Positions 7,379 to 15,749 are shown, counted from the stretch's first letter. The stretch is DNA of 36,383 nt from an uncultured Dorea sp. (GCA_910586965.1 CAJUMF010000035.1:1-36383), one strand, 5' to 3'. The notes: generated from the sequence alone by a model not told the origin. Translations and numbers: made by a program.

Positions 7379-7639
7379 ATGTTAGACGATAAGACAATGG
7401 TATCAGATGCCCTGACAGGCGTAAACGGCGAACTTACCCGCTATGGCGAGATGATCCCGCAGACAGAGAACAAGCAGCTTAAGCAGTGCTTAAAGCAGAT
7501 CCGCAACGAAAGCGAGATGTCCCAGGAAAAGCTTTACCAGGTGGCACGGGAAAAGAGCTACTATGTACCGGCAGCAAAAGCTTCCCAGCAGGAGATTGAC
7601 CACGTAAAGTCCGTTCTTTCCGGATTGGCGATGAAGTAA
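7379..7639 (+). CDS. CotF-like spore coat protein
   Basis: An 86-residue member of the coat protein F family: MLDDKTMVSDALTGVNGELT opens the first helix, the second helix QLKQCLKQIRNESEMSQEKL follows, and the family tail KSYYVPAAKASQQEIDHVKS ends it. It is translated from ATG 7379 behind GGAGGG, 11 bases after the stop of the shorter partner, so the two are surely one transcript. A role in the spore outer layers is inferred from the family; a ferritin-like helical fold is typical of it. Confidence 0.85.
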   Translation: MLDDKTMVSDALTGVNGELTRYGEMIPQTENKQLKQCLKQIRNESEMSQEKLYQVAREKSYYVPAAKASQQEIDHVKSVLSGLAMK

Positions 7640-7672
7640 GCACTATTTATGAAAACATCATTTATGAAAATC

Positions 7673-7695
7673 GGGGACAGAAAAGCTCTGTCCCC
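7673..7695. repeat. GGGGACAGA palindrome, terminator or REP-like element
   Basis: GGGGACAGA (7673-7681) and TCTGTCCCC (7687-7695) form a nine-pair stem with a five-base loop. It sits between the convergent coat-protein and ABC permease genes. There is no T-run in either direction, so it may be a weak bidirectional terminator or a REP-type palindrome. ATTTATGAAAA occurs twice just before it (7645-7655 and 7660-7670). Confidence 0.55.
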
Positions 7696-7739
7696 AAGCT
7701 CTATGGTGTGCCGTTCATCCCTGTTTCCTTTTTCAGGCA

Positions 7740-10700
7740 TTATTCTATGCTCTTTAATGACTCTACCATATCAATCTTTTTCAGCTTAAAGTACATCACT
7801 CCATTGATCATCATGGAAAATGCAACAGTAAGCAGAAGGCTGTATATAAAGCTTGGCATATTGATATTCCTGCCAAACATGGCGTTGTCCACTTCCACCG
7901 TCTCAATAATAAACAGATGGAGGATTCTTCCAAGCCCCACGCCCACCAGCGCTCCGATAAAAGTCAGGATAATATTTTCCCGGTATACATAGGCTCCTAC
8001 CTCCTTATCATAGAACCCTAATACCTTAAGGGTTGCCAGCTCCCACTTTCTCTCAGCGATATTGACTGTATTGAGATTGTAGAGGACAACAAACGCCAGC
8101 ATCCCTGCGGAAATGATCAACACGACGATCACAAGATTCAGGCTGCCCAGCATATCATCAAGCTGTTTTTCTATATCATGGGTATAGCCCACACTCAGCA
8201 CACCGTCATGCTCAAGAAGCCTCTGCCCGATCTTCTCAAGCTGCGCGACATCTCCCGCATCCTTTACCGAAAACAAAATACTGTTGTACCCCGGCACCTC
8301 TCCATACACCTGCTCATAATATGCAGGCGTTAGATAGATATAATGTCCCATATAGTTTTCGCAGATATGGTCGATCTTTACTTCCTTATTCCCGTTTCCC
8401 TCATCCTTGATCCAAACCGAATCTCCCTCTTTCACCTCCAAAAGCTTCGCCGTCTTTTCACTGACGATTGCGCCGCCGTCCGTAAGCACATAGCTTTCCT
8501 TTGTCCTCCGGTTATGGAAATCCACAAACTTCGGAACCTCCTCTTTGGGATTCAGGACGCACGCATAAGCGCTTCGCTCTTTCTTTCCATTTACCAAAGT
8601 GATATTCTGCATATTGGCATCGATGTACCGTGTAACGTCTCCCTCACTGCCAAAAGCATCTTCAACCTCCCTTCTCTGCTTGTCGGTGATATCCTCATTA
8701 AGATATAAGCTTCCGTGATAGAGCTGGATCTCGGCATACTGGATCTCAGCAATCTCATAGCATGAATCCTTGAGGCCGAAGCCCACTAACATCAAGGCCA
8801 TACAGCCCCCGATACCGAATATAGTCATGAAAAAGCGCTTTTTGTAACGCATCAGATTGCGAATAGTGGATTTCCACGTAAAGCTTAAATGCCGCCATAA
8901 GATACCGACCCGCTCCAGAAATACACGCCGCCCATTCTTCGGTGCCGGCGGGCGCATCAGCACTGCCGGCTGTGCCTCAAGCTCATGGTAACATGCAAGA
9001 AATGTCGCCGCCATCGTACAAAAGACTGCCCCTCCCGATGCCATAGCCGCATATTTCCAGTCATAAGGTACCAGTATCTCCGGCAGATGGCGGTACAGGA
9101 TACCGTAAGCATACACGATAATATAAGGCAGTATCTTCTCTCCGATAAGTACGCCGATGATACTCCCTCCTACAGTCGCCAGGAACGCATAGCCAAGGTA
9201 CTTTAATGCCACCTGGAACTTGCCGTACCCGAGAGCTTTCATCGTTCCGATGGATGTCCTCTGCTCCTCCACCATCCGCGTCATGCTTGTAAGGCTGATC
9301 AGCGCTGCCACAAGGAAGAACAGGACTGGAAATACCCGACCGATAGCGCCGAGACGCTCTGCATTCTCCCCAAAACCACTGTATTCCACAAGGGTACTCC
9401 TATCGTACACATACCACTTCGGGTCTTTGATATCCGCAATATCCTGCTCGGCATCTGCTATCTTCTCCTCTCCGTCTTTAATCTCCTTTTTCGCCTCTTC
9501 CCTGCCCTCCTTATAATCCTCTTTCGCATCGGCAAGCTTGACTTCATTGGAGGCGATCTCTTCTTCTCCGTCGGTTAACTTTTTCTCCTGCTTTTTTAGT
9601 TCCTTCCATCCCCCATCAATCTTCTTCTGTCCGGACTTGATCTGCTTTGCCGCCTTTTTAAGCTCCTTTTCCCCTTTTATAAGCTGTTTTTTTGCTTTGT
9701 CAAGCTTCTTTTTTGCCGCGTCAAGCTGTCCCTGTGCTTTGTCAAGCTCTGAATCTGCCGCCGCGTATGCCTGCTTCTGGGCAGCAATCTTTTGCTGCAA
9801 GCCTGCTGCCTGCATCTTTAACTTCTCAAGCTGCGCTTTCATGACCGCTATAGTCTCAGCTAAACCTTCATTTCCACCACCGTCGTTTTCCAAATTCTCA
9901 ATCTCCTCGGTCAGCTTATCGATCTGCGAGGTGAGCTCGCCATAGGTCTTTTCATCCTCGCTGATCACTGCCTTTAACGCCGCGGCCTGGCTGCGGCCTT
10001 CTTTTATCTTTTTCTGAGCGGCGGGCTTATCTTTCTTATATTTTTTCAGTCCTTTTTCGTATTCCTTTTTCCCTTTTTTTAAATCCTTCTTTCCCGACTT
10101 GTACTTCTCCTTTGCATTGTCAAGCTGCTTCTGCTTTGACTTCAAGGTTTTCTTTGCATCTTTTATCTTTTTCCTGCCGTCCTTAAGCTCCTTTTTGGCA
10201 CTTTTAAGCTTTTTTTCAGCATCATCTATCTTTTCTTTCGCGTCCTTAAGCTCCTTTTTGGCCTTCGCTTTCCCGTCGGCAAGCTCCTCTCTGGCTTCCT
10301 CAAGCTTTTCATTGGCCTCATCGACAATCTCCTGCTTTCGGAGCACTCCCCGTGCATCTGCCAGAAGCTCTGCCGCATCAAGGGCATTCTCAATCTTTTC
10401 TTCGTACGCATCGGTAAAGGACAAAAGCTTACGCGCTCCTTTCACCTGTAGGTAAACTTCGGTATATACATCCATGTCAAAAGTTTCCTCCGGCACTGCA
10501 AGAAACGCATCCACGCTCCCGGTCCCTATGGCAGTGCTTCCCCGCCCGTAGGAAAGATAACACGGACTGTTCCCAAGGCCGACGATTTCTAATGTATCTG
10601 TCCCAAGGGTCTCAGATACAGGGTCATCTGTCCCGGACTTAAGGGTAATGACATCACCGACACGATAGCCCGATTCGTCGTCTGCGAGACATTCCCCCAC

Positions 10701-11081
10701 GGATACCGGGAGCCTTCCCTTGGTCACCGCAAGGCGGTTCATCTCCTTCTGGATTCCCATCACATGAAGGACATGCTGCTCTTCCTTAAGATCATATAAA
10801 AAATCTGCGCTGTATGCGCCCTCTGCCTGCTCCACTTCAGGAAGATCCTCAAATGCTTTGACATCCTCCTTCGTAACCCCGTATGTACTGAGCGCCTTGA
10901 TATCCATAAGCTTTGCGGCGTCAAAGTAGGAGTCCCCGGTGATCCGCATATCCGGCTCCGAAGCCCGTATCCCCGAAAAAAATGCCACCCCCAGCGCCAC
11001 GATAAAAAGAATCGAGAAAAATCTACCGGGGCTCCTTCGTATCTCCATATAAAAATATCTGCGCGTTGCTTTTTTCGCCAT
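7740..11081 (-). CDS. ABC transporter permease of the FtsX/MacB type with long coiled-coil insert
   Basis: A 1113-residue membrane protein. TM1 lies at about residues 20-38, followed by an extracytoplasmic MacB-like domain to about 245. Residues about 250-550 are an almost unbroken Lys/Glu/Asp/Ala coiled coil (units such as KKELKDAKEKIDDAEKKL). Three TM helices follow at about 580-700 (first FtsX unit), a further TM at about 745-768, a second extracytoplasmic domain and three final TM helices at about 979-1098 (second FtsX unit). Such proteins usually export lipids, peptides or drugs or transmit force to cell-wall enzymes rather than import. The ATPase gene ends 12 bases upstream. The two FtsX units plus coiled coil make it much longer than LolC/E or MacB. 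The cargo is unknown. Confidence 0.9.
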   Translation of the reverse strand: MAKKATRRYFYMEIRRSPGRFFSILFIVALGVAFFSGIRASEPDMRITGDSYFDAAKLMDIKALSTYGVTKEDVKAFEDLPEVEQAEGAYSADFLYDLKEEQHVLHVMGIQKEMNRLAVTKGRLPVSVGECLADDESGYRVGDVITLKSGTDDPVSETLGTDTLEIVGLGNSPCYLSYGRGSTAIGTGSVDAFLAVPEETFDMDVYTEVYLQVKGARKLLSFTDAYEEKIENALDAAELLADARGVLRKQEIVDEANEKLEEAREELADGKAKAKKELKDAKEKIDDAEKKLKSAKKELKDGRKKIKDAKKTLKSKQKQLDNAKEKYKSGKKDLKKGKKEYEKGLKKYKKDKPAAQKKIKEGRSQAAALKAVISEDEKTYGELTSQIDKLTEEIENLENDGGGNEGLAETIAVMKAQLEKLKMQAAGLQQKIAAQKQAYAAADSELDKAQGQLDAAKKKLDKAKKQLIKGEKELKKAAKQIKSGQKKIDGGWKELKKQEKKLTDGEEEIASNEVKLADAKEDYKEGREEAKKEIKDGEEKIADAEQDIADIKDPKWYVYDRSTLVEYSGFGENAERLGAIGRVFPVLFFLVAALISLTSMTRMVEEQRTSIGTMKALGYGKFQVALKYLGYAFLATVGGSIIGVLIGEKILPYIIVYAYGILYRHLPEILVPYDWKYAAMASGGAVFCTMAATFLACYHELEAQPAVLMRPPAPKNGRRVFLERVGILWRHLSFTWKSTIRNLMRYKKRFFMTIFGIGGCMALMLVGFGLKDSCYEIAEIQYAEIQLYHGSLYLNEDITDKQRREVEDAFGSEGDVTRYIDANMQNITLVNGKKERSAYACVLNPKEEVPKFVDFHNRRTKESYVLTDGGAIVSEKTAKLLEVKEGDSVWIKDEGNGNKEVKIDHICENYMGHYIYLTPAYYEQVYGEVPGYNSILFSVKDAGDVAQLEKIGQRLLEHDGVLSVGYTHDIEKQLDDMLGSLNLVIVVLIISAGMLAFVVLYNLNTVNIAERKWELATLKVLGFYDKEVGAYVYRENIILTFIGALVGVGLGRILHLFIIETVEVDNAMFGRNINMPSFIYSLLLTVAFSMMINGVMYFKLKKIDMVESLKSIE

Positions 11082-11093
11082 ATCCTTACCGCC

Positions 11094-11798
11094 TTACCAC
11101 TCTATCGTCTCCACAGATACCGGGCTTTCATTCACAAGTATATCCGAGACTTTACCGTTTTTTATCTTGATCACCCGGTCTGCCATGGGCGCGATTGCCG
11201 AGTTATGGGTGATCAGGATCACGGTCATTCCCTTATCCCGGCATGTATCCTGCAGAAGCTTTAAGATTGATTTTCCCGTATGGTAGTCTAACGCTCCTGT
11301 CGGTTCATCGCACAGAAGCAGTTTCGGATTCTTCGCCAACGCCCTGGCGATCGATACTCTCTGCTGCTCACCTCCGGAAAGCTGCGCCGGGAAATTATTA
11401 AGCCGCTCTAAAAGCCCCACTTCCTCAAGCACTTTTCTGGCATCCATAGGATCTTTGCAGATCTGCAGCGCCAGCTCCACATTCTCAAGAGCGGTAAGAT
11501 TCGGTATCAGGTTGTAAAACTGAAACACAAAACCGATATCATCCCTCCGGTACGCCGTCAGCCGTTTGGGTGAATAGGCGGCAATGTTTTTCCCATCCAC
11601 CAGTACTTCCCCTTCCGTAGCGGTATCCATACCCCCGAGGATGTTGAGCACCGTCGTCTTTCCTGCACCGCTGGGTCCTACCACAACAGCAAACTCCCCC
11701 TTTTTTATCTCAAAATCAATTCCGGCAGCCGCCATGATCTTAACCTCGCCCATACGGTATATTTTTTTCACATCTTTTAACGCTACAAATGAATCCAT
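11094..11798 (-). CDS. ABC transporter ATP-binding protein (LolD/MacB type)
   Basis: A 234-residue ATPase that powers the downstream permease. Walker A is VVGPSGAGKTTVLNILGGMD, the Q-loop lies in FVFQFYNLIPNLTALEN, the ABC signature is LSGGEQQRVSIARALAKNP, Walker B is LLLCDEPTGALD, and the switch histidine is in VILITHNSAIA. This sequence type pairs with FtsX-domain permeases. The start ATG 11798 is chosen because GGAAGGGA lies about nine bases upstream; an in-frame ATG at 11834 lacks one. The gene is followed after 12 bases by the permease gene, forming a two-gene operon driven from 11853-11861. Confidence 0.93.
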   Translation of the reverse strand: MDSFVALKDVKKIYRMGEVKIMAAAGIDFEIKKGEFAVVVGPSGAGKTTVLNILGGMDTATEGEVLVDGKNIAAYSPKRLTAYRRDDIGFVFQFYNLIPNLTALENVELALQICKDPMDARKVLEEVGLLERLNNFPAQLSGGEQQRVSIARALAKNPKLLLCDEPTGALDYHTGKSILKLLQDTCRDKGMTVILITHNSAIAPMADRVIKIKNGKVSDILVNESPVSVETIEW

Positions 11799-11852
11799 GA
11801 TCGTATTCCCTTCCGCAATCGTTTCCGCCGGCATATTCCAGCGGACTACTTT

Positions 11853-11861
11853 ATTATATCA
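11853..11861 (-). promoter_or_regulatory. Extended -10 promoter of the ABC operon
   Basis: TGA-TATAAT on the minus strand (11853-11861) is a perfect extended -10, about 55 bases before the ATPase start. No clear -35 is present. It lies just downstream of the terminator at 11917-11949, so the ABC pair is its own transcription unit. Confidence 0.5.
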
Positions 11862-11916
11862 TACCATACAGAAGAAGGCTTATCCAATAAACAATTTTAA
11901 TAACGCATTTTAATAA

Positions 11917-11949
11917 CGGGCGGCGCAAAACAATATTTTGCACCGCCCG
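11917..11949 (-). terminator. Terminator of the NifX/NifB-like gene
   Basis: Left arm 11917-11930 and right arm 11936-11949 form a 14-position stem with one mismatch around a five-base loop (CGGGCGG and CCGCCCG at the base). On the minus strand it follows the cofactor-protein stop by about ten bases and runs into TTATTAAAAT. A direct repeat TTTTAATAACG (11895-11905 and 11908-11918) lies at its edge. Confidence 0.65.
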
Positions 11950-11959
11950 CTTATATTTT

Positions 11960-12370
11960 CTAATGTTCACCGCACCCATGACTGCCGCAAGTATGACTAT
12001 GGCTCCCACACCCGCCTTCATGGTGATGCTGTTCTCCGTGATGATCACAATGCACCTCCGGATCAAACACTAATGTACCGGCAAGCAGAGTTTCCACTGC
12101 CGCGTCCGCTGCTCCGGACACGCCGCCGTACAGCTTGATACCCGCCTCTGCCAGAGCTGCCTGGGCGCCGCCGCCGATTCCACCGCAGATCAATGTATCG
12201 GCATTCAGTTCATTCAGCACACCAGCCAAAGCACCATGACCTCTCCCATTGGTCCCCACAACCTCAGAAGATATGACTTTACCGTCCTCAATATCGTACA
12301 CTTTAAATTGTTCTGTACGTCCAAAATGCTGAAAAATCTCACCGTCTTCATAAGTAACTGCTACTCTCAT
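11960..12370 (-). CDS. NifX/NifB-type dinitrogenase cofactor-binding domain protein with His/Cys tail
   Basis: A 136-residue protein whose first 105 residues match the dinitrogenase iron-molybdenum cofactor-binding fold: MRVAVTYEDGEIFQHFGRTE at the start, then ADTLICGGIGGGAQAALAEAG and the ligand loop. In organisms without nitrogenase, small stand-alone members are thought to handle Fe-S or other metal clusters. The last 30 residues are a metal-binding tail rich in His and Cys (CDHHGEQHHHEGGCGSHSHT, then CGSHGCGEH). The start is ATG 12370 with AGGAG in place. It has its own consensus promoter and terminator, and sits next to the sulfur-related oxidoreductase, so a link to sulfur or metal metabolism is possible. 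Confidence 0.85.
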   Translation of the reverse strand: MRVAVTYEDGEIFQHFGRTEQFKVYDIEDGKVISSEVVGTNGRGHGALAGVLNELNADTLICGGIGGGAQAALAEAGIKLYGGVSGAADAAVETLLAGTLVFDPEVHCDHHGEQHHHEGGCGSHSHTCGSHGCGEH

Positions 12371-12403
12371 GACCAACCTCTCCTTTCTTTGAGCCTGTAA
12401 CAC

Positions 12404-12432
12404 AGTATATAATCATTCCCGGGTTCTGTCAA
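12404..12432 (-). promoter_or_regulatory. Sigma-A promoter of the NifX/NifB-like gene
   Basis: TTGACA (12427-12432) and TATACT (12404-12409) on the minus strand are 17 bp apart, close to consensus. It lies in the 85-base gap after the oxidoreductase stop. Confidence 0.75.
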
Positions 12433-12455
12433 ATAATTGTCTCAGACATCATTTC

Positions 12456-14147
12456 CTATTTATCCATCCCGCAGGGATACGCCTCTTCGATCAGCGCTCT
12501 CTCGTGCATCACCGTATCATAGAACCGGAAACCGCCGGAGAAATTGTAACAATCGAATCCGTTCCCGGCTAAGATACGCGCGGCAATGTAACTGCGCAGG
12601 CCGCTCTGGCAGATGACATACACCGGCTTTTCCGGAGCAATCTCACCAAGCCGCTCCCGAAGCTCATCCACAGGTATATTTGTGAAACCTTCGATATGCC
12701 CCCTGGCATATTCACCCGGAGTCCGCACATCCAGCCGGGTCACGCTGCCGTCCTTAAGAAGCCCCGGCACGTCATCCAGATGAAATTGCTTTAATATTCC
12801 CTTGGAAATATTCTCAATCATAAACCCTGCCATATTCACCGGATCTTTCGCCGAAGAATAGGGCGGCGCATAGGCAAGATCCAGATCTTTAAGCCTGACC
12901 GCGTCGAGTCCTGCGCAGATAGCCGCCGCCAGCACATCAATACGTTTATCCACGCCCTCATAGCCGATGATCTGCGCACCCAGGAGCCGATATGTCCCTC
13001 TTTCAAATACTGCTTTCATAGTCATCATCTTGCCGCCGGGGTAATATCCGGCGTGGCTCATCGGCGACAAGATTACTTTATCCGCATCGATACCGGCCCG
13101 CTTTGCCGCCGCTTCATTAATCCCTGTCGCCGCAGCAGTCAAAGAAAAGACCTTAATCACAGAACTTCCTAAAGAACCCGGATACCGGCTGTCACCTCCG
13201 CAGATATTGTCAGCGGCAATACGCCCTTGCTTGTTGGCAGGTCCTGCCAGGGAAATAAGCGCATCCTCTCCTGTAACATAATGCTGTACCTGCACTGCAT
13301 CCCCCACCGCATAGATATCCTCCGCAGAAGTCTCCATCCGGTCATTTACGAATATACTGTCCCTGACACCAAGCTTAAGCCCCGCCTCTTTGGCAAGCCG
13401 GGTATCCGGAGTGACGCCGATCGCCATCACGACCATGTCCGCATGGAGCGGCTCCTCGTCTTTCAGCAGCACATCCACGCCGCCGTCTCTTTCAGCAAAG
13501 CCTTCCACCGTATATCCCAGCATAAGCTTCACCCCGTTCCTTCGCATCTCACTGTGGATAAACGATGCCATATCAGCGTCAAAAGGCTTCATCAGTTGCT
13601 TCGGCCTCTGGACGATCGTCACATCCATTTCCATTTCCCGTAAGTTTTCCGCCAGCTCAAGGCTGATGAAACCGCCCCCTGCCAGTACCGCTGATCTCGG
13701 ATGATTCCTCTCAATATATTCCCGAATCTGGAACGTATCCTCCATCGTGCGCAGGGTAAACAGCTTTTCAATGCCTGTACCCGGAACCCGGGGCTGCGCA
13801 GGCTTAGCGCCCGGAGAAAGCAGAAGCTTATCATAGCTTTCCTCAAATTCCCTTCCGCTCTCTAAATCCTTTACGGATACTGTCTTTTTCTCCGGATGGA
13901 TCGCCGTCACCTCATGGCGCACCTTCATCTTAATCCGGAAACGCATAAAAAAGCTCTCCGGAGTCTGCAGTGTCAGCTCCTTCGGGTCTTCAATAATTCC
14001 TCCGATATAATAAGGCAGGCCGCAGTTCGCATAGGATACATATCCGGAACGTTCAAACACGATGATCTCCGCCTCTTCATCTAACCTGCGAATCCTCGCC
14101 GCTGCGGTAGCACCGCCCGCCACACCGCCAATGATCAAAACTTTCAT
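12456..14147 (-). CDS. FAD-dependent CoA-disulfide reductase-like enzyme fused to a rhodanese domain
   Basis: A 563-residue flavoprotein. The N-terminal FAD Rossmann motif is VLIIGGVAGGATAAARIRRL and the redox cysteine is Cys42 in SYANCGLPYYIGG, the SFxxC pattern of CoA-disulfide reductases rather than water-forming NADH oxidases. The NAD(P)H fold (SAVLAGGGFISLELAENLRE) and dimerisation domain follow to about 450. The last 100 residues are a rhodanese domain with active loop CQSGLRS. CoADR-rhodanese fusions reduce CoA disulfides or persulfides and handle polysulfide. The start ATG 14147 follows AAGGAG. The promoter region carries a CRP/FNR-like palindrome, so redox or anaerobic control is plausible. 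Confidence 0.9.
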   Translation of the reverse strand: MKVLIIGGVAGGATAAARIRRLDEEAEIIVFERSGYVSYANCGLPYYIGGIIEDPKELTLQTPESFFMRFRIKMKVRHEVTAIHPEKKTVSVKDLESGREFEESYDKLLLSPGAKPAQPRVPGTGIEKLFTLRTMEDTFQIREYIERNHPRSAVLAGGGFISLELAENLREMEMDVTIVQRPKQLMKPFDADMASFIHSEMRRNGVKLMLGYTVEGFAERDGGVDVLLKDEEPLHADMVVMAIGVTPDTRLAKEAGLKLGVRDSIFVNDRMETSAEDIYAVGDAVQVQHYVTGEDALISLAGPANKQGRIAADNICGGDSRYPGSLGSSVIKVFSLTAAATGINEAAAKRAGIDADKVILSPMSHAGYYPGGKMMTMKAVFERGTYRLLGAQIIGYEGVDKRIDVLAAAICAGLDAVRLKDLDLAYAPPYSSAKDPVNMAGFMIENISKGILKQFHLDDVPGLLKDGSVTRLDVRTPGEYARGHIEGFTNIPVDELRERLGEIAPEKPVYVICQSGLRSYIAARILAGNGFDCYNFSGGFRFYDTVMHERALIEEAYPCGMDK

Positions 14148-14178
14148 AACCGCACTCCTTTTCTTTCTTAGTAATCAT

Positions 14179-14220
14179 ATTATAGCCTGTTTTTGTCAAT
14201 GATTCTGTGACATTGTCACA
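14179..14220 (-). promoter_or_regulatory. -10 box with CRP/FNR-like palindrome at about -41
   Basis: TATAAT on the minus strand (14179-14184) has no recognisable -35. The perfect inverted repeat TGTGACA-T-TGTCACA (14206-14220) is centred at 14213, about 41 bases upstream of the expected start near 14172. This is the class II activator position used by CRP/FNR proteins. The half-site TGTGA fits that family, although the spacer between TGTGA and TCACA is five bases rather than six. Confidence 0.5.
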
Positions 14221-14224
14221 AAGC

Positions 14225-14259
14225 AAAAAATTCCTCCCAAAGATTTCTCTCCAGGAGGA
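14225..14259 (-). terminator. Intrinsic terminator of the PurF-like gene
   Basis: On the minus strand TCCTCCT (14253-14259) pairs with GGGAGGA (14232-14238), and an inner AGA-GAAA-TCT stem-loop extends it. Six T (14225-14230) follow almost directly. It starts eight bases after the stop codon. Confidence 0.75.
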
Positions 14260-14266
14260 CTTCATC

Positions 14267-15679
14267 CTATTCTTTCCCGTTAAAACAATATGTGCAGAGT
14301 TTGCACGGCTCAATCCCGATAGATGCCAAAAGATCGTCCAGCCTGTGATACCGAAGTGTAGTAAAATTCTGCTGCTTCCGGATATCCTCGATCATCTGCG
14401 CGTATCTTAAGCTACAGGGATCTGCATACTCATTCAATACTTCCTGCGGACAGTTATCCCCTTCCCGCTCTTTGATGGTACGCCTTGTGATCAGTTCCAT
14501 CTCCGACTTGGACCGCGAGAAATTCAGATACTTGCACCCGTACAAAAGAGGCGGACATGCCGGGCGCACATGTACTTCTTTGGCTCCGCTGTTGTATAAA
14601 AATTCTGTTGTCTCACGAAGCTGCGTCCCCCGCACGATCGAGTCATCGATCAAAAGAAGCTTCTTGTTCTCGATCAATGCCTGTACAGGAATCAGCTTCA
14701 TGCGGGCGATCAGATTCCTCTGGCTCTGGTTCGTAGGCATAAAGGAACGGGGCCATGTGGGCGTATATTTTATAAACGGTCTCGCATAGGGGATGCCGGA
14801 TTCATTGGCATAACCAATGGCGTGGGCGATACCGGAATCCGGAACACCGGCCACGATATCCGGGTGTACGGAGTCCCCGTCACGCTTTGCCAGCATACTC
14901 CCGCACTTGTAGCGCATCTCTTCTACATTGACTCCCTCGTAGGAAGAGGTTGGATACCCGTAGTATACCCAGAGGAACGAGCAGATCCGCATCTCATCTC
15001 TGGCCGGACTTACGGTCTTTACTTCCTCCGGCGTGATAAATGCAATCTCTGACGGTCCAAGCTCCTTGTAATCCGTATATCCCAGATTGATATACGCATG
15101 GCTTTCAAAAGAAACGCAGAAAGCGCCGTCTTTTCTCCCAACCACAAGAGGGGTCCTTCCGTATCGGTCACGCGCAGCATATATCCCATCTTTCGTCAGC
15201 ACAAGCAGTGTCATAGAACCGTCTACAATCTCCTGCACGTACTGGATTCCCTCAACGATCGTCTCCTTCTCGCAGATCAGCGCTGCAATTAGTTCCGTCA
15301 CATTCACCTGTCCATTCGTCATCTCCTGAAAATGAGAATGCGCACGATAATAAAGCTGGCTCAGCAGCTTATCATAATTATTCACCTTCCCCACCGTCGT
15401 AATGGCAAAGCTCCCAAGCTTCGAACAGATCAACAGCGGCTGCGGCTCAAAGTCGGAAATACAGCCGATGCCGAGATTCCCCTTCATCTCACCTACATCG
15501 CGGTCGAACTTGGTACGGAACGGTGAATTCTGAATATTGTGTATCGCACGGTTAAATCCCTCTTCACCATACGTCGCCATACCTCCGCGCCTTGTCCCGA
15601 GATGTGAATGGTAATCCACTCCGTAAAACAGCTCCAACACACAATCCTCTTTCGACGCTACACCGAAAAATCCTCCCAT
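14267..15679 (-). CDS. Amidophosphoribosyltransferase paralogue without the catalytic N-terminal cysteine
   Basis: A 470-residue PurF-type protein. The phosphoribosyltransferase half is intact: KKLLLIDDSIVRGTQLRET is the PRPP loop, and conserved cysteines in RPACPPLLYGCKYLNFSR and CKLCTYCFNG match the 4Fe-4S ligands of Bacillus-type PurF. The N-terminal Ntn-glutaminase half is degenerate: the family begins MCGIFG, where Cys is the nucleophile after Met removal, but this protein begins MGGFFGVAS. The usual NG oxyanion motif is also altered (AITTVGKVNN). It should not hydrolyse glutamine and may use ammonia or act otherwise. ATG 15679 has an AGGAGG-type site, so the N-terminus is secure. No other pur genes are nearby. 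True PurF is presumably elsewhere. Confidence 0.85.
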   Translation of the reverse strand: MGGFFGVASKEDCVLELFYGVDYHSHLGTRRGGMATYGEEGFNRAIHNIQNSPFRTKFDRDVGEMKGNLGIGCISDFEPQPLLICSKLGSFAITTVGKVNNYDKLLSQLYYRAHSHFQEMTNGQVNVTELIAALICEKETIVEGIQYVQEIVDGSMTLLVLTKDGIYAARDRYGRTPLVVGRKDGAFCVSFESHAYINLGYTDYKELGPSEIAFITPEEVKTVSPARDEMRICSFLWVYYGYPTSSYEGVNVEEMRYKCGSMLAKRDGDSVHPDIVAGVPDSGIAHAIGYANESGIPYARPFIKYTPTWPRSFMPTNQSQRNLIARMKLIPVQALIENKKLLLIDDSIVRGTQLRETTEFLYNSGAKEVHVRPACPPLLYGCKYLNFSRSKSEMELITRRTIKEREGDNCPQEVLNEYADPCSLRYAQMIEDIRKQQNFTTLRYHRLDDLLASIGIEPCKLCTYCFNGKE

Positions 15680-15749
15680 ATTGCTCCTCCTTATTTATCC
15701 TTATAAATGTATCTGCCATTGATGCTCATATATTTTCTATTGCTCCACG

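Noticed and set aside
9220..10455. Several long plus-strand open frames rich in Ser/Phe opposite the ABC permease
   Set aside because: They mirror the Lys/Glu-rich coiled coil on the minus strand; the composition is an antisense artefact and there are no ribosome binding sites.
11895..11918. TTTTAATAACG direct repeat as an operator
   Set aside because: Only two AT-rich copies at the edge of a terminator; chance is a sufficient explanation.
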